Counted from the first letter of the stretch, positions 11,389 through 23,097 are shown. The stretch is 64,000 nucleotides of DNA from Enoplolaimus lenunculus (GCA_030248215.1 JASANG010002181.1:80213-144212); one strand, 5' to 3'. Notes: generated by a model from the sequence alone, not told the origin. Translations and numbers: made by a program.

Positions 11389-11675
11389 TATGTTTCGGAG
11401 AAATTTAGGAAAAAAACCATGTATATTCGCAATACTTCAGAGAAAGGGTCCCAACCATGCAGTTCTGACATGGACGTCCCTCCGAGCTTTTAGCAGTAAA
11501 TAGCTGGCCCATGGATTCGGAGAAGTATGCATTTGCGGTCCATGACGACCGCCTGAAGAAAGGCGAATGTTGGTATGTATACGTGGTGTAGCATATGTAC
11601 GTATGTGCATAGTGTGTGTAATGTAAAAACACATGCATACACGCGCACATATAGCGTTAGAGAAAATTAAATATC

Positions 11676-11747
11676 GGCCGCGAGGTGCAATGGGTAGCGC
11701 GTTGGCTCGCGAGCGTGAGGTCCGAGGTTCGATTCCCCGTGTGGCCA
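11676..11747 (+). tRNA. second tRNA-like sequence
   Basis: Same length and layout as the copy at 11317. It has a better D stem (GTGC...GCGC), the same CTCGCGA loop and a T-stem A-C mismatch. The anticodon stem is broken (T-T and G-G). No terminator T run follows. Confidence 0.5.
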
Positions 11748-12129
11748 TGTTTCGGAAAAATTACAAATAATGGTTTCAATATTTTCAAGCCTTCAAAAAC
11801 ATCCGGCAAGTGAAAATACTGGAAGAGCCAAATGTCAATTTATTGGCGGGCCGGTTATCAGGTTGCACCCTGAACAGTACGCACTTTAGTGTTCAGACAA
11901 ATGCCTACATACATGAAATGTTCTTACCTTAATTACTGCGTGTGCAAACTACAACCTTAACATATACGTAATTATTTATACCGAAAAATTAACTCTATGC
12001 AGTTTTTGGGTACTCAAGGGTGCTGTTTTCTCGTCATGGAAGAATGGTAGCCGGAGACTCTAAATTTGAAGTAGCAAGACAATTGTTTGAAAGCAAAGTC
12101 TAAATCTAAAAGTCTACATACAATTACAG

Positions 12130-13062
12130 CATGGTTGCAGGCCGCAGGCCTAAAAGGTTTTTATACGCACAACATAGGTATTAAACTCAGTTTTTTCATA
12201 CCATGTCTTGAAATAATTTCGATTTATCACAAGCTGACTACGTTGACACATACACATGTAAGCAAAAGCATGACCGTTTTATACATGATCACTGGCCACG
12301 CATACCCAGCATATTCACACGTATGCACATGTAATCTTATATAAGTTAAGTAGCTAAAACAGCGCGACCTAGAGTTAACTCAGAAAATTTTCATTAATGC
12401 AGAAGATAATAAAAAGTAACGAAACACCAAAACTTAATCAATTGGAGTTAAGTTATAACAACGTACAAAAATAATAACTAAACGTTAGATGATTTACTTC
12501 GCTAATCGTATAACTTTATACTCCATTTGTTAATATTTGATAGTTACTTAGAAACATGAACAAAAAATCTACTAGCTAAGGTGTTACCTGATTACGGCTT
12601 GATAGTCCAAAACGATATCTATCAAGACAGACACGTATAACAATAATGTAAGTCAAACGAAGGTGTAAATGTTAACATATGTAACTTTTTTGCACGAAGA
12701 CTGAAAACCTATATTGGACCCCAATTAATTGTAAACTCAGTAAAAATTTCCTCATTATAATAGCGTTTAAGATTCATTAACAGAATATATATGGAACAAC
12801 AAATAGTTTTTGGGATTCATGTTATTATCAAATTAAGGCTGCATTTTTTGTTGAAGCTCATGTAAAATTGTTTTTCTAGATTATGATGGCTGGGTTGCAG
12901 AGACGCGAACCTAACAACACCCGCTTTTTTAGTGCAATGTTTGAATTGTCCGCAGGGCAGAACGACTCAGACACGGAAAACCCCATAAAAAGGCATTTTA
13001 GTTTGTCACAATTTTCATTGTACAGGCTTGGTTTCTTCAAATATATAGTCCTTCAAAATTGA
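12130..13062 (+). other. candidate exons of an unidentified plus-strand gene
   Basis: Two segments have splice-like borders. 12130-12177 lies between CAATTACAG and GTATTA and can read WLQAAGLKGFYTHNI. 12880 follows TTTTTCTAG and opens a frame to 13062 starting IMMAGLQRREPNNTRFFSAM. An upstream frame ending near 12098 contains HGRMVAGDSKFEVARQLFES. Phases between them do not all agree, so no model is given, and none is recognised. Confidence 0.2.
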
Positions 13063-13392
13063 CTTCAGAAATGTATATACCTCTTTGTTTTTATACTTTG
13101 AATCCTCAAAATTTTTAAAAAAGTGTGACTACCATCATTGACATCTTTTCTGCACAAGACAAGGTATACTAGGCTAGCGACCTTTCAGTGCTATACCTCA
13201 AGTTTACAGCACTATCTTATACCTTGGTCAAACTGAAAAGACAGGACAATTATTTCAAGCACTTAAACCATTAAAATGTGGACGACCCATAATAGAAAGC
13301 AGAAATCCTATCGAAAGACAGATATTTAAAGTCAAAACTATAAAACTTAGTAATATCTAGACTTTAAGTTACGTAGGGACTTGACTTAAGAC

Positions 13393-13623
13393 ATGGCTTT
13401 GCAACACAGTCAATATTTCGCAAAAATGGCAATAAACATAAAGCAATGGAATAAGAACAAGTTTAATTTTAATCTACAAATGTCAAACGCTAGTCGGAAA
13501 GTCAGAAACCTTTTTGCAACGTTAGCAAGCAAGGAAGATGGTGTAACACGAAGTGAAAAAAGCGGAGCTGAAAACCAACAAATTTTGTCCGAGCAGGAGC
13601 CGGAACCGCAGCCGGAGGTGTAG
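13393..13623 (+). CDS. hypothetical 76-residue frame
   Basis: The frame runs from ATG 13393 to TAG 13623. The C-terminal half is hydrophilic (ATLASKEDGVTRSEKSG, then a Glu/Gln/Pro-rich end EQEPEPQPEV), unlike the surrounding AT-rich noise. It could be the last exon of the gene hinted at in 12.1-13.1 kb. I do not recognise it; a chance frame is possible. Confidence 0.3.
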   Translation: MALQHSQYFAKMAINIKQWNKNKFNFNLQMSNASRKVRNLFATLASKEDGVTRSEKSGAENQQILSEQEPEPQPEV

Positions 13624-16430
13624 CAAAATTATAGTCATTGAAATTTATGCTGAATCTGGTAATTTGTTATCAATAATTTATCTAATGGTTGCAAAAAAAT
13701 TGTTCTAATCTATCTTTTTGAAAAATGTGGAATAACTACATTTTTCAAAATAGCCTCAGCTTTCTGTGCATTCCGTATTTTTCATCAAAATTTTTCTAAG
13801 CAAACTCAATAATCTTTGCTTGCCTCTTGTGTACTGGTACTGGCAAACAATAAAAACTATCATTTTATATCCGTTTTCCGTTTTCATTATTTTTACACTG
13901 TTTACATCCCAGGTGGCGTGGTTAAGTACTAAGCACTAGACTAATTTTTATGTTTTGAGCAAAGATTTTGATTTCAGTTTTGTTTAAACCAGAAACCTTC
14001 GGCGCAATTTCTGCCGATTCGTAGAACAGAATTTAAAAACTCATACCAAAAATACTGGTCTATCTGCGTGAACGATCGCTAAAATGTTATTGCAATCAGC
14101 ACTATTCAATTTTAAAACAGCACACGCTGCATTGAAGAGAATTTAGAATTTTTTGGCCGAGCGAAGACAATAGCAGAAATGAGTTGAAAAATTTTTTATA
14201 CATCTTTGACCTGGTTCATTTGAATCTAAAATGCTTGATTTAAGCACATGTATAAAAGTAGTGATTTCGTTGTATTGTCGCAGAATTTTACGGGGGCTGA
14301 AATTAATTTGCTGAAAATGAAGATCGGCCTTTACTCACCAAATAAAGTGTCTTGTATTCAAGAAATATTGTCTGAAATTTAAGACAATTATGTCTTCTTA
14401 CAGACTTTAGATATAAAAGTCTTGAATTCAAGATTTTTATATTTCTTAAATGTTTCAGAAATATTGGTCTAAAAGATTTCACACTTAAAAATCTTAAATT
14501 TAAGATTTTGGTTTTATGAACGATTAAGAAAAATATTTCTGAAATCTGAGACAAACATGTCTTAAATAAAACACAGAGATTTGCCGTGGAAGCCGACCCC
14601 AAAATTGGGGGCTAAAGCTCAACGCGGAAGATCTTTGAAATTCGATTATTTATATTCTCTTTTAAGAATAACAACGGAGTAACTTTTTTATATGCATAAA
14701 AAATCGGAAAAGAAACCCTTGAATATAAGACAACTATTTGTCGAAAGAAAAAAATTTGACTGTTGCAAATTGGCAATAGCAATTTCTTGAATATAATACA
14801 TTTATATTTTAAGTAACCATTTTGGAAACGAATTTGACTGAAATACAAGACATTTATGTCTTGAAAATGTAAGAAACTAAGAGTCTTGAAAATTTAAGAC
14901 AATTTATTTTGTGCGTATATTTGAGCAATTTGCTACAAATGAATGTTGGATTTTGTTAACATGTGAAGGCGAACGAAGTTAACTGCCTTTAGCTTCGGGC
15001 GTTCGCTAGAATGGTTTCAACTAAGCATTTAGCTACGGCTTCAAACTTTAGATTTAGTCTTGTGCTTGATCATAGGCCTTCGTGCTCCTATTTAGTACTT
15101 TACTAGACCATAGTTGTACTTTGAGCAACTGAAAATTTTTCTTTTTTACGTTAAAGAATACGAAATCAAATATGCATGTATGTATATATAACTGCTCTCA
15201 TTTGTAGAACTAATTTCTTGTTTGAGCTTGTAACAGACTATTTTGTTTTCTTTGAGTAAACTGTACAGTAACAGCTGTTGAATTTCAGCTGATTGAATTG
15301 TCAACAAAACAGCTGGGCCTCTTTCCAAATTTAGCGCATTTATGGTTTTGAATTTGAAATTGAAGTCAAAAATTTAAGTGAAAAAACTTAGGTAAATTGA
15401 AACGGAAGCAAAAGTCAACAACATAAGAAAAATAGTTTTCTGGTAATATTTTGCTTCTTGGGTCTGTGGAAGAGATCGATTTGTGGTTCGATTTGTCTTT
15501 TCCAGAAGTATATATCCAGGTAGAGCCATTGAATGGCAGTTTATATAATATATACTATCAAGAGCTACGGGTCAGGTTTATTTTATAGGGATAAATTTCA
15601 AAAAACCTATTGTTTTCTCAAAGTGATTAATATTTAATTTGGTATCGTATTTTGCTTCTTTTTCTTCTTTGTTCGCAAAAATCAAACAAAATTTGTTCCT
15701 GTTGCCGCTAGAACGATGAGTAAAAGACTATGTATATATGATTTTAATTTTTATTACATTTGAACTAATGTACTAGAATTCGAATGTGCCAGCGTTTAAA
15801 AGTAAACAACAAAGTTTCCGTTTCCTGGTAACAAGCTGGGCGAAAATTTCCCGTAGTAATTTTTCAATTTTTCAATTCCGACGTTCTGTCTAGTGCCGGA
15901 GAAGGCAGTTGTGGGAATTCCCCCAAATTCCAGGGTGGGGGCTCCCAAACTAGCGAGGGAAGCTACCGAGAAGCCCGACCCATTTTAAAACTTAAGCTAT
16001 TTTTGTTGCAATCGGTTAGGGTGGGGGTACGTTTAGGCGTGGGGCTTCCCACAAATGGGGGTATGGGGGTGGCTGCTCCGACCCTGATTCTGTCAGCAGT
16101 CGTCGCTGTATCGTTCCAAAGTTTTTAAGCAAGCAAATATTGCATTCTACTTGAGGAAATTTTTGGTATTTTAATGTTCCATTTTTATTGATCTTTAAGA
16201 AATGTTTGAAAATTTGATTATACGTGTATAACGTTATTGACTTAAAACTTTTCTCGGATAATTTGCGCATTTTAACACTTTTACCATAAGTGTTTCGATA
16301 TGTTTAGTATTCGCTTGTCTTTTAGCATTCAAAGAAGCCAATATTGCATTGTCGCCGTAACTAAGAATAATCCTAAGCCTAAGGCTAAGCGTAAAAATAT
16401 GTGTTCATCCTATGCCTATCCCTAAGCCTA
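13624..16430. other. intergenic, no gene seen
   Basis: AT-rich DNA. 14330-14910 is filled with variants of a short motif (AAATTTAAGACAATTATGTCTT and its complement). 15480-15560 and 16010-16080 show nothing recognisable. No coding signal was found on either strand. Confidence 0.5.
16358..16428 (+). mobile_element. family 1 MITE fragment interrupted by another MITE
   Basis: CCTAAG-type hexamers break off at the TA where the CACTGCAAAAAAT element begins at 16431. The partner half is not clear downstream. Confidence 0.55.
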
Positions 16431-16596
16431 CACTGCAAAAAATGGTGAGTCAAATTGACTCACTCTCAAATAGGCTCTTCGATGGTACACAAACAGAGTC
16501 AAATATGACTCTGGCGAGTCGAATTTGACTCAGTTTGTGTAGTCTTGCAGAGCCTATTTCGGAGAGAGTCAAATTGACTCATCATTTTTTGCAGTG
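16431..16596. mobile_element. MITE with CACTGCAAAAAAT ends
   Basis: A near-perfect palindrome flanked by TA. The ends are CACTGCAAAAAATGGTGAGT and its complement, and the interior repeats AGTCAAATTGACTC. Other copies are at 35515-35722, 56616-56850 and 59282-59517. Confidence 0.9.
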
Positions 16597-17017
16597 TAAA
16601 CAAAATTATTCTAATATATTAATGCTACATTATTACGGTTATGCGAGATAACGAGATGGCCCTGAAAACGGGACGTGCGCAACAGATACAAAGAATTGCA
16701 TTCAGATATATTAATCTTTAACGGCCGTACATTAACAGGCAGAAAACAAAAATTAAAAACCAAATTCAATATTTGCAACGCTCCGTTTAATTGGTTTTCA
16801 ATTTTAATTATTCTCAGCCCCTCCAGGTACAGATGCGTCAGATTTGTTGCTAAATGTTCAATTATAGAATACTTTTAGGGGCGCAGCGTTTTTCGCGACA
16901 CTGTAATAGAATATTGGCTTTTCATTAATTTTTTCTTAAGCTTAGGCTTTAGTTTTAGACTTAATGCGATTGCACAGAGGTTTAGAATTAGGAATATGTA
17001 CTTAAGATACTTGTTAA

Positions 17018-17205
17018 GTCCCATCTGTCCCATCTGTCCCATCTGTCGCAACTGTCCCATCTGTCCCAACTGTCCCATCTGTCCCAACTGTCCCAAGTGT
17101 CCCAACTGTCCCAGCGGAACCAACTGTCACATCTGTCTCATCTGTCCCAACTGTCCCATCTGTCCCACTGTCTCATCTGTCCCAACTGTCCCGCTGTCCC
17201 TATTA
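17018..17205 (+). repeat. nonamer minisatellite TGTCCCATC/TGTCCCAAC
   Basis: About twenty tandem 9-bp units alternate between TGTCCCATC and TGTCCCAAC. Being a multiple of three it leaves long frames open on both strands (Gly-Gln-Leu/Met on minus, Cys-Pro on plus), which I regard as shadows. Confidence 0.9.
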
Positions 17206-17416
17206 TATTTTTGGAATGTACTCCTGGTACATTGCTGTCCCGGGAAAATGGGACGGCCTTTAAAGTAACTTTGGCCCACATTTTAATAGCAAATGTCGGA
17301 AAAATTTGCTACAACATTGAGAAAATATTAAGTAAGGCATTGTTCCGTTCGACATATACAACATCCATGGTCCCAGTTAATAGTTGTGGAAGCCTAAAAT
17401 ATTGATTAATTCTTTA

Positions 17417-17567
17417 GCCAATGTTACTTTAAGGGGCGTAACAGTAGATTAAGCGTATTCCTAAGCCAAAGCCTAAGCCTAAGTTTAAGCAAAAAATGTA
17501 ATCTAGAATCTAAACCTACCCTTTTATAGACCCACCAGAAACCTGGACACCCTTTAGCATGGGCCAA
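17417..17567 (+). mobile_element. family 1 MITE with 8-bp target duplication
   Basis: The start GCCAATGTTACTTTAAGGGG mirrors the end ACACCCTTTAGCATGGGCC. The flanks carry AATTCTTT on both sides, consistent with an 8-bp duplication. Confidence 0.85.
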
Positions 17568-18045
17568 TTCTTTTATCTAGCCCATACTCAGAAGAGTTCA
17601 ATTTACTGCGCCCCCTTAATAGTTTGCTCACCTGAAAAAGTTCAATCCTCGTTTGTTTAATACGACGGAAATTCCTGTATGCCCCGCCTGAAATCAAAGC
17701 CTAAAACTGTTGTATGCTCTACATAATCATTAGGTTTCAAAATTTTAGTAACATGTGTTTCATCAAAAACTTCAGCATCGTAGTTTGTACATGAAAAATA
17801 GCAGAAGGCGTAAAATCTAAAACGTCATACTATAAAAGTTTTAACGGGGCTAATTTTGATAGAATTTTAGTAGAAAAAATGTCTGTTGTTCTAGACAAAG
17901 TTTTTCTTATTTAATTTCGGGACGTTTTGTCGTATGAATTCTGGTTCTGTTTCATTTTTCACTTCCGGCTGTTCCTCATTTGCAAACGCACAGTTTGTCC
18001 GATTGGTTTTGGGTTCAACCAAGTTTCTTTAACGCTGTAATTCAA

Positions 18046-18048
<3 letters not shown>

Positions 18049-18130
<82 letters not shown>
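18049..18130. repeat. (TA)n microsatellite
   Basis: An uninterrupted TA dinucleotide run of about 80 bp. Confidence 0.98.
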
Positions 18131-18133
<3 letters not shown>

Positions 18134-18685
18134 TTCAAATTTAACCTATTGCCTCTTGGTGGTTAGACTTTTGCTCAATGGCTGCCCCTATGATTCGAAG
18201 GCTTCTTGCAGTAGGTATTGTTGTACCCTCCGCTTGATACGGTAATTTTCAAAATACATTTAGTTTTCTTTAATAGCCGATATTTTTTCAAAGTTGCAAA
18301 AACCGAAAAATAGAAGCAGTTTTTGTAATTAAGCTGACACGCCTACGCCTTTCTTACTATTTATCATGTAATAATTTGGCGTATTTTTAAAAAATAAATG
18401 GGTAAATTCCTAATTTTCACAAGGTTTTTGCTGGAAAAGTAACTCCAACATCACGTCATCAGAAATTATTATGTATTTCACTGATGCCTATGTTGAGTTT
18501 TCTATGGTTTTTCTAGTATTTAATAATTAATTTCAGTTTTTCTCGAGTCTAATTTCTATTAATTTTCATTCAATAGCTACGTAATTACGTCACCTTTTTG
18601 TTGGTCTTGGTCTGCATTAGTGAAAACATTTTTGTACAACTGTAATTAGTTGTCAATTTTGTCAGCTGAAATTGATGCAAAATAA

Positions 18686-18835
18686 CACGGCGGCGGTATG
18701 GAATGTGCACCTCCTGGGATCTTAATAAAAATTGACCTACAATTATACCGTTGAGCTATGCGCGTCGAAATCTTTTAGATAAACCACTCTTTATTAAACT
18801 CAACGGGGTTCATATTCCGTACTATCCTCAAATTG
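18686..18835. mobile_element. MITE with GGTAyGGAATGTG ends
   Basis: Left end CGGCGGTATGGAATGTGCAC, right end TTCATATTCCGTACTATCC. A better preserved copy is at 45891-46053. Confidence 0.65.
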
Positions 18836-19054
18836 GAGGTTAAATGGCTGATCCATCGTGAATCAAATGTGTGTAATCCCCAATAGCGATAAATATGAAA
18901 CTCATTCGGAGCAGTTTTGAAATTGTATTTTTTAACTTAATAGTTTTTAAACTGAACAAATAATTCAAGCATTTCAATGTGCGCAAGATTTATCATCAGT
19001 TGGTGATAACTTTGTAATTTTGAAACAAGTTGAGAGTAAGGGTTACGTAATACA

Positions 19055-19295
19055 TCTGCTGACATGCGGCGTTGTCCGGCGCCATCCGTCACCCGCACGG
19101 TACCGTCGGCGCCGTCCCTCACCCGTAAGGCGCCGTCCGTCAACCGTACGGCGCCGTTCGTCACCGTGCAGTATCGTACGGAAATAACTCACGTACGATA
19201 AACGTATGGTGATGGACGGTGACAGAAGGCGCCGTACGAGTAACGGACGTGTCGGACGGCGCCGTACGGGAGACGGACGGTGACGGATTGCGGGA
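19055..19295. repeat. GC-rich palindromic repeat block (CGGCGCCGTCCGTCA)
   Basis: Units of the type GGCGCCGTCCGTCACCCGTA occur four times forward and then in inverted form (GACGGTGACGG, GGACGGCGCCGTACGG). The block is CpG-rich in an AT-rich setting. Related single units occur at 21525-21580, 22450-22520 and 44040-44075. Confidence 0.8.
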
Positions 19296-19359
19296 CGTGA
19301 AGTATAGCGCTACGCTTAATATTTGAAGTTCAGTATACTTTTTTGTGCAACTGAACGTA

Positions 19360-19580
19360 TGTTTTCCTGTCAACAATTGCCACAGGTCGCTTATTTGAAA
19401 ACCTGTATTAGCTAGCAGGGTGTAACCGGATATCCGTTCCTGTTCCGTGAAAAATCGGTATTTTTGTGTCAACAGTTGCCACAGGTAGCTTACTTATTTG
19501 AAAACTTGTTATTAGCAAGCAGGGAGGGTGTAACCGGATATTCGTTCCCGTTCCACGAAAAATCGGTATCCCTTTCCGTT
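19360..19580. repeat. tandem duplication of about 110 bp at a MITE end
   Basis: The segment GTCAACAATTGCCACAGG through CGTGAAAAATCGGTAT is repeated once with small changes. Each copy contains a CAGGGTGTAACCGGATA-type element end. Confidence 0.8.
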
Positions 19581-19880
19581 TCCGTTTATAGAACTAATTT
19601 TCCGTCATGCTCAACATTGTTTATAAATCACGTATATATCTCGCAATTATTCATTACACATATGCTGCAATTGTTCGAAATGAAAAGAAAATCATCAAAT
19701 TCATTCAAAGTGTTTAAAAATTCCGATGCATCCATCATTTTTTGTTGAAAATTTTAGGAACCCGGCTAAATATTTGCATGTCTCAATTGTGTTGGCACGA
19801 AAATCAAACATCTTTAAAACGTTTAGACATCAATATACGTTTTCCCTTTTCCGGTATTTTTAATATCCGTTTACACTCTG
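19520..19880. mobile_element. MITE with AGGGTGTAACCGG ends
   Basis: It starts AGGGTGTAACCGGATATTCG and ends ATATCCGTTTACACTCTGC. The interior matches the element at 27685-28000 (a diverged motif near GAAATGAAAA and a GTTGAAAATTTTAG-like stretch). Confidence 0.75.
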
Positions 19881-20155
19881 CTAGCTGGCGATAAATGATT
19901 CGTATAATAGAGAATAACAGCCCAATGAACGTTGTCATCGGCAAAGTTTTCGCATACTTTATGTGAAATTGTAACACGACCCTTCCGCTGTGGGGTATAC
20001 CTGGGTGTAGATTATTAATATTTTGACGTTTCCGTGATCCGTTAGTAGTTGTACGCCGCGTGGTTACACTTTCAGACCACTTGTACTAATCTAAGCAATA
20101 GCAAGCAATTTTTTATCACAAATTACCGTCAAAACTTAAATAAAGATAACAAAGA

Positions 20156-21391
20156 ATGCACCAAACGACAGTAAACAAACTCCTTGTCGTTGTTCATTTA
20201 CTTGTTCTATTCAATTCGGTAGAATTCTGTTTAACGCGAGCTATGGACGGCTCCGAGTTGTCTACAACGCTGACTAAACGACCTTTCGGACCAATGATGC
20301 TATGTCCACCTGGCGGGCGTGCGTTTCAAATCGCATGGGGAATGGCGTGCGAAATGAGGCGTCGACGAAAACGCCGTCATGTGTTAGCTGATGCTATCGT
20401 GTTGGGTAAGTGAGAAAAAACTTTAATATAGATACATGGGCCAATGTATACAACAGGGCTGGAACAGTAGTATAAGCATATTCCTAAGCCTAAGCCCAAG
20501 CCTAAGCCTAAGCGTAACGATGAGCCTATTGTTAAGCCTAAGCCTAAGCCTAAGCAAAAAAGTTAGTCTAAAGCTTAAACTGACTCTATTACGGCTCCGC
20601 CGGAAAGGGATCCGTCCCAGTTCTATACATGGGCCGATACATGGATATGGCTTCTAAGGTCAAGCATAAGCGTAAGCCTACCACGAATTCAAAGGCTAAC
20701 CCCTAAGCGGACATTGGAGCGCAAGCCTAAAGCTATGCTGTTGGGTAAGCGAAAAATTATGATAGTTTTAAAGATTCAAGTATAGATGCCATGGTTTAAT
20801 CCTATTATAAACTCCAATTGTGCAGTGCACGCATTCGCCGGGACCTGGTGCGTGAATAGCGGTAATGTTAAACACCGGTCAACTTGGCGATGCAAACTGC
20901 GTTATACTGTACAAAATTTGTTGAAATTCTCTACAAAAATTGTAGGATTGCCAAGTATGAGCTTACAACATTAAAAATCCAATTATTTTTAAAAAAGTAA
21001 AATTGTGGCGTGCAAGATTGGAGAAGGTCATCAGGAGCTCAAATATGCAAAAATTTTAAAATCCGGATTATTTTAGCGAAAAGGGCTGAGGAAAAACTGA
21101 TTGCAAACACGCATATACGGCGTGCAGTTTTTAATGTGGCATTATTTTGGCTGATATCAGCAAAATAACAAAATAGCATAAATGCATTCAACTGGTTTTC
21201 GTTTTACGTTTGCACGCAGTTGTAAGTTTACTATAATTGCAATTTGATGTTTTTTGTTTGCAGATGGCATCAAGCGAGACTCTCTATCAGGAGGTGAATG
21301 GACTCCGGCGACTTTGCCCGAAGCTCAAGAAATTTGTTGTCGATTTGGTTGTGAAATGAATGATTTAGTGCCGTATTGTTCACCATTTTAA
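20156..21391 (+). CDS. insulin/relaxin-superfamily prohormone
   Basis: Two exons, 20156-20405 and 21264-21391, encode 125 residues. A signal peptide (hydrophobic core LLVVVHLLVLF) leads to a KR site at 41-42 and then a B-chain-like part with Cys50 and Cys65 (MLCPPGGRAF...GMACEM). A dense basic cleavage site RRRRKRR, a short connecting region with another KR, and an A chain ending EICCRFGCEMNDLVPYCSPF follow. The A chain has the exact family signature CC-x3-C-x8-C. The single intron (G|GTAAGT to TTTGCAG|AT) is phase 1 and lies between B and A chains, as in the insulin family. The product should be a secreted, disulphide-linked two-chain hormone acting on a receptor tyrosine kinase or relaxin-type GPCR. 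Oddities: the two B-chain cysteines are 14 residues apart instead of the usual 11, and the A chain has a long N-terminal extension. The intron carries a family 1 MITE. Confidence 0.93.
20438..20635 (+). mobile_element. family 1 MITE in the insulin-like gene intron
   Basis: Nearly intact: GGCCAATGTATACAACAGGG at the left, CCCAGTTCTATACATGGGCC at the right, two CCTAAG arrays inside. GATACATG flanks both ends as an 8-bp target duplication, so insertion was recent. Confidence 0.93.
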
Positions 21392-22221
21392 AAATATATA
21401 TAAATTTATATAATGTATATGCATATATATACATAGTTGAAATATATAAAATTGCAATTGCACTAGTAACAATTTGATTGCAATTGCAGTTTGGTTATGC
21501 AATTGCAATTCCATATACTTTTTGTACAACGCCGTCCGTGTGTACAATACCGCACAGTCACGGACGGCGCCTTACGGCAATCAAATAATTAAAACGTATA
21601 GCGCAACTCCAATACAAACGCTTTTTCTGGGAAACAGAAAGCTTCTATTTTTACACGATTCCTCATTAGAATTTATTAGTTGGTCAATAAAAATTCATTG
21701 CCATCCATGATCGAAAACGTGGAGGTGTCTACGGCATTTTTTCCTATTTTACATCTTTGAATTGTTTTAATAGACAATCAAAGAGTTTTGACCCATCCGC
21801 TTAGCTCCTGGTTCGTGAAGTAGCCATTGTAAGCGGGCAAGTGGCTCGGTCAATCCAGCTTATATAACCTTTCAAAACTTCTTCCTCTGCAAAGTTTTTA
21901 GCCTGTCTCCTAAGGTGCTGTAGTATGGCGGACAGGCTACAGGTTTACTCGCTAGATTGTTATTCACCAGCTGTTGTAAGCCATCCCAACCGTTGTGTTT
22001 AACTTTTGCAGCTTTTCTCGTGAAATTTCATGTTCACAATTGTGAGTGATTGTGTGTTTGAATTCATAATATTAAACTTTAACTGCTTGGCAGACGAATT
22101 TGATAATGAATACGCAGCATAAACATGATTGCTGAATAAATATTTCTCATTTTATAAAAAAAGTATTAACAGCGACGGAAAACAGCCACTGTGGTCGTTT
22201 TGCGAAAGCGATTCATAAAAC
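21392..22221. other. 3' flank of the insulin-like gene, no gene seen
   Basis: AT-rich. It holds one CGGCGCC-type repeat unit at 21525-21580. No clear poly(A) signal other than AATATA-like stretches after the stop codon. Confidence 0.45.
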
Positions 22222-22385
22222 AGGGCCATAGTAGTAAAGCATATTGTTAAGCCTAAGCGTACGCCTAAACCTACAGGCAAGGAATAGGTTTAAGCGTAAA
22301 AATAAGCGTACACCTAAGCACAAGCCTAAGCCGAAAAGCTAAGCTTAAAAATTAATCAAAAGCTTAAGCTGTACAAATGCCAACA
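22222..22385 (+). mobile_element. family 1 MITE, degenerate
   Basis: An ACAGGGCCATAGTAGTAAAGC start, then CCTAAG-like units and the AAGCTTAAGCTG block. The right end is eroded. Confidence 0.6.
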
Positions 22386-22687
22386 ACCGTTGCGCTATAT
22401 AGACTCCGCGCGCAGCGGCGTGCCACCCGTACACTTAATACAGTTTAGAAATCACGCGTTGCGGCGTATTGTCGCACGGCGCCGACCGATACGGTAAAGA
22501 CGGTAGCGCGGACGGCCGTCATAAGGTTTTATTATGAAAACCAAATATGACAAATAACTGCAACGTACGGTCAAAACCATTTGTTGGACAGACTCAAGGT
22601 AAGTTAACGTTGTGACTGGAGCTTAATATAATACAAATTTCTTGATATTTCATACAAAATTTAACAATCAAACATTTAAATGTGGGT

Positions 22688-23072
22688 GGGAAGTAACATT
22701 GCCCGATACTTTAACAAGCTGTCCGTTTTTCTCGAACGACTGCAATACAGTAGGACTAGAGTTTAGACTATATTTTGACTAATCTTAGGCTATTGTCTCA
22801 TGTTACTTTTAGGACCGTCAGATTTTTCTAGCTAGACTGCAATAGAGTAATTTAGAGTTTAGACTGTATTTTGCTAGTGTTTGAACGATGTTACTTTTAG
22901 GCACGTCCGATTTTCTCGCACGACTGCAATACAATAGGATCAGAGCTTAGACAATTTCATGCTTACTCTTAGGCTCAGACTTTGGATTAACAACTGTTTT
23001 TAAGCCTTGGTTTAGAGTTACGCTTAGGAATATTCCTAAACTAGAGGTACGTTCCTAAAAGTAACATTGTCC
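22688..23072 (-). mobile_element. family 1 MITE with triplicated end
   Basis: The outer ends are AAGTAACATTG-type, in inverted orientation. The segment from TGTTACTTTTAGG to AGAGTTTAGAC occurs three times in tandem (from about 22688, 22799 and 22908), suggesting aberrant replication or nested insertion. Confidence 0.65.
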
Positions 23073-23097
23073 TATGCAACATATAAGCAAAGTAGTT

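Larger units (their letters stand above)
11200..11747 (+). repeat. two tandem copies of a tRNA-headed SINE-like unit
   Basis: The block 11216-11388 recurs at 11575-11747: TACACGTGG-GTAGCATATG, a GTGTGTAATGTAAAA stretch, TATAGCGTTAGAGAAAATTA and then the tRNA-like segment. Copies are about 359 bp apart and moderately diverged. A leader with a shared tRNA-like unit is typical of a SINE or a duplicated tRNA pseudogene. Confidence 0.7.

Noticed and set aside
17018-17205. Possible CRISPR-like array
   Set aside because: Units are contiguous 9-mers with no spacers, in a eukaryotic setting.
16875-17405. Gly-Gln-Leu and Cys-Pro repeat proteins
   Set aside because: They are produced by a 9-bp tandem repeat whose period keeps all frames open.
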